A stretch of 64,000 nt of DNA from Bryobacterales bacterium (GCA_009697505.1 SHUD01000002.1:62001-126000); one strand, 5' to 3'. Positions 35,357 through 44,529 are shown, counted from the stretch's first letter. Made by a program: numbers and translations. Notes: generated by a model not told the origin, from the sequence alone.

Positions 35357-36544
35357 TTGCGGTTTTCGTGCGAGTGCACTCCAGCGGCGGCCCACGGCCG
35401 GGGTAGAATCATTCTGATCTGCTCGGAGGCGCCCATCGCGCTCGGCGACCCCACCAATATCCAGTACACGTCGGGCACAACGGGCTCTCCGAAAGGCGTG
35501 CTGCTGACGCATCGCAACATCATGAACAACGGGTATTTGATTGCCCGTGCGCTGCGCTATACCGAAAACGACCGCATCTGCCTGGCGGTTCCGTTCGCGC
35601 ACTGCTTCGGCAACGTGATCGGCACCATGTCGGCGGTGGCCAGCGGCTGCGCGTTGATTCATCCCAACGCGACCTTTGATCCCAAGGCCGTTCTCGAAGC
35701 CGTCGAGGCCGAGCGCGCCACGGCGATCTACGGAGTGCCCACCATGTTTATCGCCGAGCTGCGCCATCCCGAATTTGTGAAGTTCGATCTCAGCAGCCTG
35801 CGCACCGGCGTGATGGCGGGCGCGCCTTGTCCTATCGAGATCATGAAACAAGTGGTTTCGGACATGCACTGCCGCGAGATGGTGATCGCCTACGGCCTGA
35901 CCGAGACGGCGCCTGTGCTTACGATGTCGGAAGTGGACGACGATTTGGAACATCGCGTGTTGACGGTGGGCAAGGCCATGCCTTGCACCCAACTCAAGGT
36001 GGTGGATCTGGAGACACGGCAGACCGTGGAACGGGGCGCGCAAGGCGAGATCTGCGCGCGTGGCTACATGCTGATGCAGGGTTACGACGGCGAGCCCGAA
36101 GCCACCGCGCGCGCGATCGACGGTGAAGGCTGGTTCCGTACCGGCGATCTCGGCGTCATGCGCGAAGACGGTTACCTGAACATCACCGGCCGCGCCAAAG
36201 ACATGATCATCCGGGGAGGCGAAAACATCTACCCGCGCGAGATCGAGGAGTTTCTCTACACGCATCCAAAAATCGCTGAAGTACAGGTCACCGGGTTGCC
36301 GAATGAACGCATGGGTGAGATCGTCCTGGCCTGGATCCGGCTGAAGCCCAGTGAAACAGCCACGGCCGAAGAGATCCGCCAGTTCTGCGAGGGGAAGATC
36401 GCCAAGTTCAAGATCCCCGAGTCGATCCGTTTCGTCGAATCCTTCCCGGCCACGCTCAGCGGAAAGATTCAGAAGTTCCGCATGCGGGAGATGGAGATCC
36501 GCGAGCAGGGTCTGGATGAAGTCGCGCGGCGCGGGACGGCGTAA
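35357..36544 (+). pseudogene. Acyl-CoA synthetase/AMP-ligase lacking its N-terminal third
   Basis: The frame carries the AMP-binding core from the A3 loop onward: QYTSGTTGSPKGVLLTHRN (about 36-54), YGLTETAPV (A5), GWFRTGDLGVMREDGYL (A7), GRAKDMIIRGGENIYP (A8), and the catalytic Lys in LSGKIQKFRMRE (A10). Family members have about 170 further residues before the A3 loop. Here similarity starts abruptly around DPTNIQ, after about 30 unrelated residues. No start codon with a good ribosome site is evident. A deletion joining this to the upstream amidase pseudogene region is likely, so activity is doubtful although the C-terminal part is intact. Confidence 0.75.
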
Positions 36545-36561
36545 GTCTTTTTCAGAATCGC

Positions 36562-37338
36562 CTAGCGGCCCCGCCACTGGGGCTTCCGCTTTTCGAGGAA
36601 TGCGCAGATCCCCTCTTGGGCGTCGGCGGACTGGGCGTTTGCCGTCATCACCTGCTGCGTGAATTCGTAAGCGTCCCCTTGGGCCATGTCGAACTGCCGG
36701 TAGAACGCTTGCTTGCCGATCGCCAAGGTGTGCGTGCTGGCTTGGGTGACGCGCTTGGCCAGAGCGTGCGTGGAGGCGCGCAGCTCGGCCGCCGGAACGA
36801 CGCTGTTGACCAGCCCCCAATCCGCTGCCATCCCGGCATCAATAGGATCGCCCGTAAGCAGCATCTGCAGGGCGCGCTTGCGGCCGATGGCGCGGCTCAC
36901 GGCGACCATCGGTGTCGAACAAAAGAGCCCGATGCGGACGCCCGGTGTCGCGAACGTGGCGGTTTCGGAAGCGACGGCCAGATCGCACGTCGCGACCAAC
37001 TGGCAGCCGGCCGCGGTAGCCATGCCCTGCACTTCGGCGATCACCGGTTGTGGTAGCGCCTGGATCTTCTGCATGAGCTCTGTACAGACGCGAAAGATCT
37101 CTTGATAGTCGGCTTCGGCCCGCCCAGTCATTTCGCGCAGGTCGTGTCCGGCGCAATAGGCGGGCCCAGCGGCGGCCAGGATGACGGCGCCGATTTGGCG
37201 GTCGGCCTCAATCCGCGTCAGGCACTCGATCAGTTCGCGCATCAGCTCGAGTGAAAGAGCGTTGCGCTGTGCCGGACGGTTGAGCGTAAGGATAGCAATG
37301 CCGTCTTCCGTTGTGAGTTGGAGATGGGAATCCGGCAT
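36562..37338 (-). CDS. Enoyl-CoA hydratase/isomerase family protein
   Basis: A 258-residue crotonase-fold protein. The oxyanion-hole segments are RNALSLELM (about 25-33) and GPAYCAGHDLREM (about 59-71) with IAEVQGMATAAGCQLVATCD (about 104-123). The C-terminal part has IGLFCSTPMV and FLEKRKPQWRGR. The catalytic Glu positions of true hydratases (in the GxxxTQR and second acidic loops) are not evident, so it may belong to the ECHDC3-like branch of unknown substrate. It lies 37 bases downstream of the phosphofructokinase gene on the same strand and may be the last gene of that transcript. Confidence 0.85.
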   Translation of the reverse strand: MPDSHLQLTTEDGIAILTLNRPAQRNALSLELMRELIECLTRIEADRQIGAVILAAAGPAYCAGHDLREMTGRAEADYQEIFRVCTELMQKIQALPQPVIAEVQGMATAAGCQLVATCDLAVASETATFATPGVRIGLFCSTPMVAVSRAIGRKRALQMLLTGDPIDAGMAADWGLVNSVVPAAELRASTHALAKRVTQASTHTLAIGKQAFYRQFDMAQGDAYEFTQQVMTANAQSADAQEGICAFLEKRKPQWRGR

Positions 37339-37375
37339 CTGGGCGCCTCCTGGCGGTGTTGTTGACTACCGGTGC

Positions 37376-38536
37376 TTACGCCCGCGTGAGAAACACCGGC
37401 ATCCCGAGCTTACCAGTGTAGTTGGGCCGGTAGCGCTCCTTGTTGTACATGGTGTCGACGTCCAGTTTCCGCGGGCCCAGCTTGGGATCGGGAATCGGCA
37501 CCATGTCGTAGCACCCGTTGTGGATCGCGGCCATCAAACCGCTCTTGCCGGCCACGGTGGCTTCAAACGCCATGGTTCCGAACGTCGAGGCGATCAATTT
37601 GTCCATGAAGTCCGGAGAGCCACCGCGCAGGTCGTAGGTCAGGTCGCTCACCACGGTCTCTTCGCCAGTGCGCCGGATGATTTCGCTGCTGAGCGTTTCG
37701 GCGATGCTGGTTTTCTTGCGATGCCCGTAGCCATCCGGCTCGCCGTATTCCTGAAGTTTGTAGCCTTCCCATTGCGCGCCTTCTGACAGCACGACCAGAG
37801 CGTAGTTGCTCGGGTTACGGCGCTTGTCGGTGAGGATCAGATCGATCAGCTTGTCCAGGTTCACTTTGTATTCCGGGATTACGCAGCGGATCGAACTGAC
37901 CCACGCCGTATAGAGGGCGGTGTATCCCGCGTCGCGTCCGAACACGCGGAAGATGCCGATGCGCTCGTGCGAGCCGACGGTGGTGAGCTGCCGGTCGATG
38001 GCGTCGGCCGCGCGCGTGACAGCGGTGGAAAAGCCGACGCAATACTCGGTGTTCTGGACGTCATTGTCCATAGTCTTGGGCACGGCGATCACTTTCACGC
38101 CCAGTTGGTCAAGGCGGGCGGCAAAGCTCAGCGTGTCGTCACCGCCGATGGCGATCAGGGAATCAATGCCTAGCCGTTCCAGGTTATTGAGCACCTGTCC
38201 GCTCATGTCCCACTTGCCGTCTTTCTCCGGGAAACCGGCGTCCGCCAGGAATTCGGGAACCTTTTTCATCTTCGACGGGTTGGTCCGGCTGGTGTGCAGC
38301 ATCGTGCCGCCGTCGCGGTCGATGGTGCGCGTGTTGTCGCGCGTGAGAGGGAGAACGTAGCGTTCCCGGCTCTCCGGGTCGTCCAGGTTGAGGTGGGTGA
38401 GCGCTTCCCAGCCGCGGCGGAAGCCGGTGACTTCAATGTTGTTTTCCGCACCGCGGTAAACAACGCTCTTGATGACTGCATTCAGGCCGGGGACATCGCC
38501 ACCGCCGGTAAGGATACCGATTCTTTTAAGTGCCAT
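37376..38536 (-). CDS. 6-phosphofructokinase with PPi-type active-site residues
   Basis: A 386-residue PfkA-superfamily enzyme. GILTGGGDVPGLNAVI at residues 7-22 is the phosphoryl-donor loop. The donor-specificity positions read GGDDT (131-135) and PKTMDND (153-159). ATP enzymes have GGDGS and PGTIDND, whereas Asp and Lys at these positions are the mark of pyrophosphate-dependent enzymes. The catalytic Asp of DND and the sugar-binding RDAGYTA motif are present. It begins three bases after the fliJ stop, so it seems co-transcribed with the flagellar genes. Assay would be needed to prove PPi use; a reversible, ATP-sparing glycolytic step is the inference. Confidence 0.88.
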   Translation of the reverse strand: MALKRIGILTGGGDVPGLNAVIKSVVYRGAENNIEVTGFRRGWEALTHLNLDDPESRERYVLPLTRDNTRTIDRDGGTMLHTSRTNPSKMKKVPEFLADAGFPEKDGKWDMSGQVLNNLERLGIDSLIAIGGDDTLSFAARLDQLGVKVIAVPKTMDNDVQNTEYCVGFSTAVTRAADAIDRQLTTVGSHERIGIFRVFGRDAGYTALYTAWVSSIRCVIPEYKVNLDKLIDLILTDKRRNPSNYALVVLSEGAQWEGYKLQEYGEPDGYGHRKKTSIAETLSSEIIRRTGEETVVSDLTYDLRGGSPDFMDKLIASTFGTMAFEATVAGKSGLMAAIHNGCYDMVPIPDPKLGPRKLDVDTMYNKERYRPNYTGKLGMPVFLTRA

Positions 38537-38539
38537 ACG

Positions 38540-38983
38540 CTATTCTATATTTTCCCGATTCCATCTGGCCAGGTGAGACTCCTCGGCCTGCTGGGCGATC
38601 TCGCGCTCGAAATCGCTTTTCCAGGCGGTCCGGCGCTGCAATTTAAGCTTCTCCAGAAGCTTCACCTCGCGGCGCTTGCCGGTCACGATTTCAAGTTGGG
38701 CGTGGATCCGGCGTTCGCAGGCGGCGCGAGCCTGCTGGCTGCGCTGCATTTCCGCCTGTACATGTTGCTGGAACGCGTCGAGGGCGCCGAGCTCGCCGGC
38801 TGTCGCTTCGCCGCGAATGCAGATTTCGGATTCCGACTGCCGGCGCTGGTCACGCAGGGACCGTTCGTGGGTCTCGATCGCCGTCCGTTCGCCGTACAGC
38901 TGTTCGAGCTTCATTTCCTCGATGCGCGCCTGTGCCTGCCGCAGATGGAGCACACGCTCAAGAGAAAAGACGAATTTCTTCAT
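38540..38983 (-). CDS. fliJ: Flagellar export protein FliJ
   Basis: A 147-residue, almost entirely coiled-coil protein opening FVFSLERVLHLRQAQ, the family's N-terminal signature, followed by long heptad-rich helices (about 10-135). FliJ sits inside the FliI hexamer and helps couple the ATPase to the export gate FlhA. It lies nine bases downstream of fliI. Sequence conservation in this family is low, so the call relies on position and coiled-coil pattern. Confidence 0.82.
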   Translation of the reverse strand: MKKFVFSLERVLHLRQAQARIEEMKLEQLYGERTAIETHERSLRDQRRQSESEICIRGEATAGELGALDAFQQHVQAEMQRSQQARAACERRIHAQLEIVTGKRREVKLLEKLKLQRRTAWKSDFEREIAQQAEESHLARWNRENIE

Positions 38984-38992
38984 GCACCGGTG

Positions 38993-40303
38993 TTATGCGT
39001 CAGAATGCAGTGCTAGTTGGGCCAGTTGTTCCAGCGTCTGCCCGATGGGCGCGGTGACATCGGGCGGTTGACGCAGAAACTCGAGCAATGCCGGACGCAT
39101 GCGGATGGCCGCGTCCAGCCGGGGATTAGAGCCGCCGGCATAGGCGCCCAGATTGATGAGATCCTCCGACTGCTGGTAGCTCGCCAAAGCCTCGCGGATC
39201 TTGCGCGCGGCTTCCTGTTGCGGCTGGGACGCCACCCGGCCCGCCAGCCTGCTGACGGAATTCAGAACATCGATGGCCGGATAGTGTCCCATGGCGCCGA
39301 GTTCCCGCGACAGGATCACGTGACCGTCGAGGATGGCGCGCACCGCGTCGCAGATGGGTTCGTTGAAGTCGTCTCCTTCCACCAGCACCGTGAAGAAGCC
39401 AGTGATGGAGCCTTTGGGAAAATTGCCAGCGCGCTCAAAGATCTTGGGCAAGAGGCTGAACACGCTCGGCGGATAGCCCTTTTGCCCCGGGGGTTCGCCG
39501 GCCGCCAGGCCGATTTCCCGTTGCGCCATCGCCAGCCGCGTGACCGAATCCATCACCAGAAGGACACTCTTGCCGCAATCGCGAAAATACTCCGCTACGG
39601 CCACGGCTACAAATCCGGCGCGGATGCGCAGGGGCGCGGGCATGTCGGAAGTGGCTACGATTACCACCGAGCGTTGCAGTCCTTCGGCCAGCAGTTCGTG
39701 CTCCAGGAATTCGCGCACCTCGCGATTCCGTTCTCCGATGAGGGCGATCACGCTTACATCCGCGGAGTTCTGCCGCGCCATTGCGCCCAGCAGCGTGCTC
39801 TTGCCCACGCCGGAGCCGCCGAAAATTCCCACGCGCTGCCCTTTGCCGAGCGGAAGGAGGCTGTCGATGGCGCGCACGCCGGTGACTAAAGGCTCGCGGA
39901 TGGGCTCGCGCTCCAGGGGCCCGGGGGGCGCGGTGTAGAGTGGGTAGAGTGCCTCCGGGTGAACCGGCGGTAAGTGATCCATGGGTCTTCCGAATCCGTC
40001 CAGAATCCGGCCCAGCAATTTGGGCGAAACTCCCACCCGTGCGGCCTCGGCGCGGGCAACTACCCGGTTCCCCGGTTGCAGGCCAGTGATTTCCTCGAGC
40101 GGCATGAGCAATACCTGGCGGTCGCGGAAACCGACTACCTGGGCCCGCACCGGACCGCTTGGCGCGTCGATTTCGCAAAAGTCGCCCAGCGCCGCCGCCG
40201 GGCCTTCGCAGGCGATGAGGAGTCCGGTCATATCCTGGACGCGCCCGGTGCGCTGCACGGTCTCGATGTTGGAAACCGCGTGAATGTATTCCTGCAAATT
40301 CAT
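38993..40303 (-). CDS. fliI: Flagellum-specific ATPase FliI
   Basis: A 436-residue F1-beta-like ATPase powering type III flagellar export. It has an N-terminal beta-barrel, then Walker A GIFGGSGVGKSTLLG (about 158-172), a catalytic Glu in ALIGERNREVREF, Walker B VLLVMDSVTRLAMAQREIG, and the export-ATPase hallmark SLLPKIFERAGNF. The C-terminal helical domain binds FliH. The ATG overlaps the fliH stop (four bases), indicating coupled translation. Confidence 0.96.
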   Translation of the reverse strand: MNLQEYIHAVSNIETVQRTGRVQDMTGLLIACEGPAAALGDFCEIDAPSGPVRAQVVGFRDRQVLLMPLEEITGLQPGNRVVARAEAARVGVSPKLLGRILDGFGRPMDHLPPVHPEALYPLYTAPPGPLEREPIREPLVTGVRAIDSLLPLGKGQRVGIFGGSGVGKSTLLGAMARQNSADVSVIALIGERNREVREFLEHELLAEGLQRSVVIVATSDMPAPLRIRAGFVAVAVAEYFRDCGKSVLLVMDSVTRLAMAQREIGLAAGEPPGQKGYPPSVFSLLPKIFERAGNFPKGSITGFFTVLVEGDDFNEPICDAVRAILDGHVILSRELGAMGHYPAIDVLNSVSRLAGRVASQPQQEAARKIREALASYQQSEDLINLGAYAGGSNPRLDAAIRMRPALLEFLRQPPDVTAPIGQTLEQLAQLALHSDA

Positions 40304-41010
40304 GTGCTGCGCCTCCGCATGATGTCCGTTAAGCCCCGCTCGATTTTACTAAGTTGCGTATCGACGGAAGCGTCGAGCTCGCCGCGCGAAGTTTCAAACA
40401 CAACACCGCCACGGGGCAGAGAAGCGTCCCCGGCGATTTCGAGCGCCCCGGGCAGGTTTAAGCCGGCGTGATACTCTTCCAGAACGGCCGCGTCCCGCGG
40501 AGCCAGGCGCAAACGATGCGCCTCCCGCGCATTCAGTTTGTGGAACGCGGCCTTGACCAGTCCCAGGATGGCTTCCGGGTCCGTGGTCAGTTCGCGATGC
40601 AGGACGCGCCGGGCAATGACCAGCGCCAGCTTGACCGTGTCCTCTTCCAGTTCCGCGCGGAGCCGCGGGCGCGTTTGCGAGAGTTCTTGCAGCACCGCGC
40701 CCAGGTCGGCCAGGATCGGCTCCAGGCGCTGGTTGGCGCGCTGGATTCCCGACGCTTCGCCTTCCGCGCGCGCCTGTCTCCGCGCGGATTCGATCTGCCG
40801 TTGCAACTCCCGCGACGGAGGAAACGGGGAAGTTTCGGGCTCGGCCAGTAAGTCTGCTTGCGGAGTGCTGGGCAGAAGCGCAAGCGCCGGATCCTGGCCC
40901 GCTCCCGGCCACACGATGGGTCTGGCCAGGGGACCCGCTGAGTTTCCACCCTGTTGGCGCAGCAAGCGGACGGGTTGATGCGCGGCGCCCTGCATGGATT
41001 GCTTCCGCAT
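40300..41010 (-). CDS. fliH: Flagellar assembly protein FliH
   Basis: A 236-residue regulator of FliI. The N-terminal 60 residues are low-complexity. A helical stretch with glycine/alanine spacing follows (LQRQIESARRQARAEGEASG), then a C-terminal domain with VKLALVIARRVLHRELTTDP and a VEPD-like segment (RGGVVFETSRGELDASVDTQ). These match the FliH/YscL/V-ATPase E-subunit family. Positioned between fliG and fliI as in many flagellar operons. The start is uncertain by a few codons; 24 bases separate it from fliG. Confidence 0.85.
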   Translation of the reverse strand: MRKQSMQGAAHQPVRLLRQQGGNSAGPLARPIVWPGAGQDPALALLPSTPQADLLAEPETSPFPPSRELQRQIESARRQARAEGEASGIQRANQRLEPILADLGAVLQELSQTRPRLRAELEEDTVKLALVIARRVLHRELTTDPEAILGLVKAAFHKLNAREAHRLRLAPRDAAVLEEYHAGLNLPGALEIAGDASLPRGGVVFETSRGELDASVDTQLSKIERGLTDIMRRRST

Positions 41011-41034
41011 GGCTAACGCGCTTCCCTCCGTGCA

Positions 41035-42072
41035 TTAGAGAACATATTGTTCCCCGGCGGTGCCCTTCAGGCTGATGGTGCCTTCACTTTCCAGTTGCCG
41101 GATGACCGCAATGATCTGCTGTTGCGCCGCTTCCACCTCCCTGATCTTGATGGGGCCCAAAGCCTCCATGTCTTCGCGCAGCATGTCCGCTCCGCGCTGG
41201 CTCATGGCCTGCAGCATATGGTTCTTCAACTGCTCGCTGGTGCCCTTGAGAGCCGCCGTCAGGATCTTGCGGTCGACTTTGGCGAGAATTTCCTTGACCG
41301 CGTTGGCGTTGAGCAGCAGGATGTCTTCAAAGACAAACATCAGGTGTCGAATGTTCTCGACCAGCGCCGGGTCGGCCTTCTCGATGCTGTCGAGGACGGC
41401 CCTGCTGGTGTTGGAATCCAGGCGATTGAACATTTCGGCGACCGCCGGCACGCCGCCATAGGCCTCGCGGCTGGTTTCCCCCAGTGCGTTGAGTTTGGAG
41501 CCGATCACCCCGGCGATTTTGCCGATAATCTCCGGCGAGATCTGATCCAGGTTGGCCATGCGGAGCGCCACGTCGGCGCGCAGTTCCGCAGGGAGGGAAA
41601 ACAGCAGGCCCGCGGCTTGCGACGCGTTCAAATGCGAGAGGATCAGGGCGATGGTCTGCGGATGTTCGCTGTCGATGAATTTCGCCAATTGCTGTGGATC
41701 GGTCTTCTGCAGGGCGTCGAAGCTGAGCGTCTCGTTGCCCAGCGACTTCACCAGGCGGTCCAGCATTCTTTTGGCCGATTCGGGGCCGAAAGCGGAATTC
41801 AGGATTTTGCGCGCATAGTCGATGCCACCCTTCACCACATAATCGTGGGCGATACCCATCTGGTAAAACTCTTCGAGCACGCCCTCGGCTTCCGTCGGAC
41901 TGAGGTTGATCACTCGTGCGATTTCACGGCCGATTTTCTGGACTTCCTCCTCGTCCATTTCGCGCATAATGCCGCTGGAAGCTTCGTCGCCGATCATCAC
42001 CATCAGGATGGCGGCCTTGCGCAGCCCGGACAGCGATTCTTCGTCGGGGACCCGATTCGAGGTCCTAACCAT
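41035..42072 (-). CDS. fliG: Flagellar motor switch protein FliG
   Basis: A 345-residue rotor protein linking the MS ring to the C ring. The N-terminal domain (about 1-110) binds FliF. The middle domain has the EHPQT motif near residues 135-139. The C-terminal domain carries the charged torque helix region LMFVFEDILLL and MSQRGADMLREDMEALGPI. A GVPAVAEMFN armadillo segment is also present. Length matches the family. It overlaps the end of fliF by eight bases. Confidence 0.96.
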   Translation of the reverse strand: MVRTSNRVPDEESLSGLRKAAILMVMIGDEASSGIMREMDEEEVQKIGREIARVINLSPTEAEGVLEEFYQMGIAHDYVVKGGIDYARKILNSAFGPESAKRMLDRLVKSLGNETLSFDALQKTDPQQLAKFIDSEHPQTIALILSHLNASQAAGLLFSLPAELRADVALRMANLDQISPEIIGKIAGVIGSKLNALGETSREAYGGVPAVAEMFNRLDSNTSRAVLDSIEKADPALVENIRHLMFVFEDILLLNANAVKEILAKVDRKILTAALKGTSEQLKNHMLQAMSQRGADMLREDMEALGPIKIREVEAAQQQIIAVIRQLESEGTISLKGTAGEQYVL

Positions 42073-43777
42073 TGAGCCAGCTCCGCACTACCTGAGCCAT
42101 CAGCGCGGGATTGGTCTTGGCTTCCGCCGCGATGTGCTTGGTCAGCACCTCGGTCTTCTTAGTGGAGACTTCCGGTATCTTGAGCTTCATCAGCTCTTCG
42201 GCCTCGCGCCGGGCGTGCTGGGCCGCTTGCTCGGCCATCTGCGCTTGCAGCTTCTTTTGTAGGTCTTCGGGCGCCGCGAGTTCTCTTACGTTGTCTCCCG
42301 CGATGGCCGCGGTAGCCATTTCGGCGGTAATCTTTTTGCGTTTGCGGCTGCGCATCAGCACCCAGACCAAGACTCCCAACAGCACCAGCATGGCGGCTGC
42401 TCCAATGCCCGCGATCAGTAGAAAGTTCTTGGCGCCCATCAGCTTTTGCAGCCACTGTGGCATCCACGCGGGTAGCTGGTTGGGCGGTCCCGAGGCCGGG
42501 GAGGAGACCGGTGTGATCACCGGCGGCTCGGCAGCCAGCGTGGCTTCAAACGGAAAGGCCTCCACGACCAGCTGGTCGCCGCGATCCATGCTAAAACCCA
42601 CCGCGGCCGCAACCAGATCGTGGATCACTTTGAGCTTTTCCGGTGACGGCGGTTCCACCACGCGCTTGGAACCTTCCCAGCGCAAGGTGTGATCGACCAG
42701 AACGGAAAGAGACAGCTTGCTCACCGCGCCCTGCGGAATCTTGGTGTGTTTGACGATGCGGCTGGGCTGATAGGTAACGCTCTCGGTTTTGCGCGAGAAG
42801 TTGCCGGCTCCCGCCGGCGCCGCCGCCGCGCCCGCCGTCGGCCGTGGCAAGTTCGAAGCCGTTCCGGGCACGCCTCCCGCTGCCAAAGGAGATGCCGGGC
42901 CATCCTGCGTGGTCTGCGAAGTCAGCACCGCCGATTTCTGCGGGTCGTAGATTTCCTCGCTTTGATCCGCGCTGGTGACATCGACATCGGCGGAAACTCC
43001 CGCGCGAAAATGCTCCAGTCCAAGCAAGGGATCGAGCGTCGCCGCGATCTTATTTTGCAGGTCTTTCTCGATGCTCTTGCGGTATTCGAGGGCCGCTTCG
43101 CTGCTGTCCGCGCCCTCCCCGGGCAGGCTCCGCCGCGGCCGGCTGAGCAAGGTTCCATTGGTATCGACCAGCGCCACTTGATCCACGGATAACTCTGGCA
43201 CCGCGCTGGCGGTGAGCTGGCAGATGGCCGCGATATTTTGCGGAGAGAGCCGGGCGCCCGGGCGCAGCTTCACCAGCACACTGGCTTTGGCGGGCTGCCG
43301 GGACTCGCTGTACAACGACTCTTTCGCCAAAGTCAGGTGCACGCGGGCCTGCTCGACCTCGGTGATGGACATCACCGAGCGCTCGAGTTCGCCCTCGATC
43401 GCGCGGTGATAGTTGACCTGTTCGGCGAAATCACTGGCGCCGAAATTGGCTTTGTCGAATAATTCAAAGCCGATTCTGCCGGACTTAGGTAGCCCCGCCG
43501 AAGCCATCGCGAGGCGCGCCTCGGCTACTCTCTCGGATAACACCAGGATGACCGAGCCATTCTCACCTAGGCGGTATTCGATGCCGCTTTCCTTTAGCTT
43601 GCCGACCAGCGCTCCGGCGTCTTCGGCGGCCAGGTTGGTGTACAGCGGCTTGAAGTCGCGCTCCTGGCTCCAGCGCGAAAACATCGTCAAGCCGCCGCCC
43701 ACGGCCACGGCCGCGATCAGCAGCCAGATTCGCTGCGCCCAGGAAAGCCCTCCGAAGAGCCGGTTCAGTTGGTCCAT
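42065..43777 (-). CDS. fliF: Flagellar MS-ring protein FliF
   Basis: A 570-residue protein that forms the membrane ring on which the basal body is built. Helix 1 is WAQRIWLLIAAVAVGGGLTMF (about 14-33). The periplasmic ring-building domains follow, with FSRWSQERDFKPLYTNL, FELFDKANFGASDFAEQVNY and SVMSITEVEQARVHL. A low-complexity Pro/Ala-rich stretch spans about 290-330. A second transmembrane helix is near 445-470, and the cytoplasmic tail contains the FliG-binding segment. It starts 25 bases after the interrupted fliE and overlaps fliG. Confidence 0.96.
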   Translation of the reverse strand: MDQLNRLFGGLSWAQRIWLLIAAVAVGGGLTMFSRWSQERDFKPLYTNLAAEDAGALVGKLKESGIEYRLGENGSVILVLSERVAEARLAMASAGLPKSGRIGFELFDKANFGASDFAEQVNYHRAIEGELERSVMSITEVEQARVHLTLAKESLYSESRQPAKASVLVKLRPGARLSPQNIAAICQLTASAVPELSVDQVALVDTNGTLLSRPRRSLPGEGADSSEAALEYRKSIEKDLQNKIAATLDPLLGLEHFRAGVSADVDVTSADQSEEIYDPQKSAVLTSQTTQDGPASPLAAGGVPGTASNLPRPTAGAAAAPAGAGNFSRKTESVTYQPSRIVKHTKIPQGAVSKLSLSVLVDHTLRWEGSKRVVEPPSPEKLKVIHDLVAAAVGFSMDRGDQLVVEAFPFEATLAAEPPVITPVSSPASGPPNQLPAWMPQWLQKLMGAKNFLLIAGIGAAAMLVLLGVLVWVLMRSRKRKKITAEMATAAIAGDNVRELAAPEDLQKKLQAQMAEQAAQHARREAEELMKLKIPEVSTKKTEVLTKHIAAEAKTNPALMAQVVRSWLNG

Positions 43778-43802
43778 CGCTTTCGCCGCGGAAGCCTACG
43801 CT

Positions 43803-44099
43803 TCAAATCTGCATGCGCATGATTTCCTGATAGGCGGAGATCACCTTGTTACGCACCTGAAGGAACATTTGAAACGAAAGATCGGCCTGCTGCGCTGCCA
43901 GAGCCACTTTGTGGATCTCTTCGCCTTCGCCGTTCAGGAAGCGGCCGGCGCTTTGCTGGGCGTTGTGCTGGAACAATTAGACTTTCTGGACCGCCTCCGA
44001 GAAGACGGACTTAAAAGGCGATCCACCGGAGCCTGCGGACTTGGCTTCGAAAGCTGGAACGGCGATCGTATGGGTGACGGGGAGAATCGGAGTTGGCAT
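43803..44099 (-). pseudogene. fliE: Flagellar hook-basal body protein FliE, interrupted by in-frame TAA
   Basis: Between flgC and fliF, a 99-codon frame begins at ATG 44099 and ends at TGA 43803. It reads FKSVFSEAVQKV up to codon 40, TAA at codon 41 (43977-43979), then LFQHNAQQSAGRFLNG, EIHKVALAAQQADLSFQMF and LQVRNKVISAYQEIMRMQI. Both halves are clearly FliE (position, length, and the C-terminal RNKVxxAYQEIMRMQI signature). FliE joins the MS ring to the rod and is needed for flagella. A GAA-to-TAA change at one base would explain the stop. A TTG directly after it might allow reinitiation, but this is speculation. Flanking genes look intact. Confidence 0.82.
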
Positions 44100-44100
44100 A

Positions 44101-44529
44101 TCACTTTAGAATGTCGAGTGAACGGTTGATCATATCTTTCACCGCGGAGATCGCCGACACGTTGGCCTGATACGACCGCGACGCGCTGAGCAGATCCACC
44201 ATTTCCTCCGCCGGATTCATCTTGGGATAAGCGACGTAGCCCTGGGCGTTGGCATCCGGATGTCCCGGCTGGTAGCGCAGGTCGGGCGCACTGGAGTCGC
44301 GCACCACGTCGGCCACCTCGACTCCCATGCCCATTTCGTTTTGGAATACCGCTGAGAACGGAGAAGTCTGCATCTGCGTGGAAAACACTACATCCTTGCG
44401 GCGGTAGGGGCCGCCTTCCGGCGTCCGTGTGGTTTCCGCGTTGGCCATGTTTTCCACCAGCATTTCGGCGCGGGTCCGTTGCGCCGTCATACCCGATGCG
44501 CTGACTTGTAGAGAAGAGAACAGGCTCAC
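44101..44529 (-). CDS. flgC: Flagellar basal-body rod protein FlgC
   Basis: A 142-residue rod subunit. The N-terminal flagellar rod motif is SLFSSLQVSASGMTAQRTR, followed by MLVENMANAETTRTPEGGPYRRK, where the NxAN-type motif is typical. The C-terminal helix has EEMVDLLSASRSYQANVSAI and ends NRSLDILK. Length is normal. The ATG overlaps the flgB stop by four bases. It is immediately upstream of fliE with one base between stop and start. Confidence 0.95.
   Translation of the reverse strand: MSLFSSLQVSASGMTAQRTRAEMLVENMANAETTRTPEGGPYRRKDVVFSTQMQTSPFSAVFQNEMGMGVEVADVVRDSSAPDLRYQPGHPDANAQGYVAYPKMNPAEEMVDLLSASRSYQANVSAISAVKDMINRSLDILK

Noticed and set aside
35300-36820. A 506-codon minus-strand frame opposite the acyl-CoA ligase
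   Set aside because: No recognisable domain, a composition typical of antisense reading, and a clear AMP-ligase on the opposite strand.
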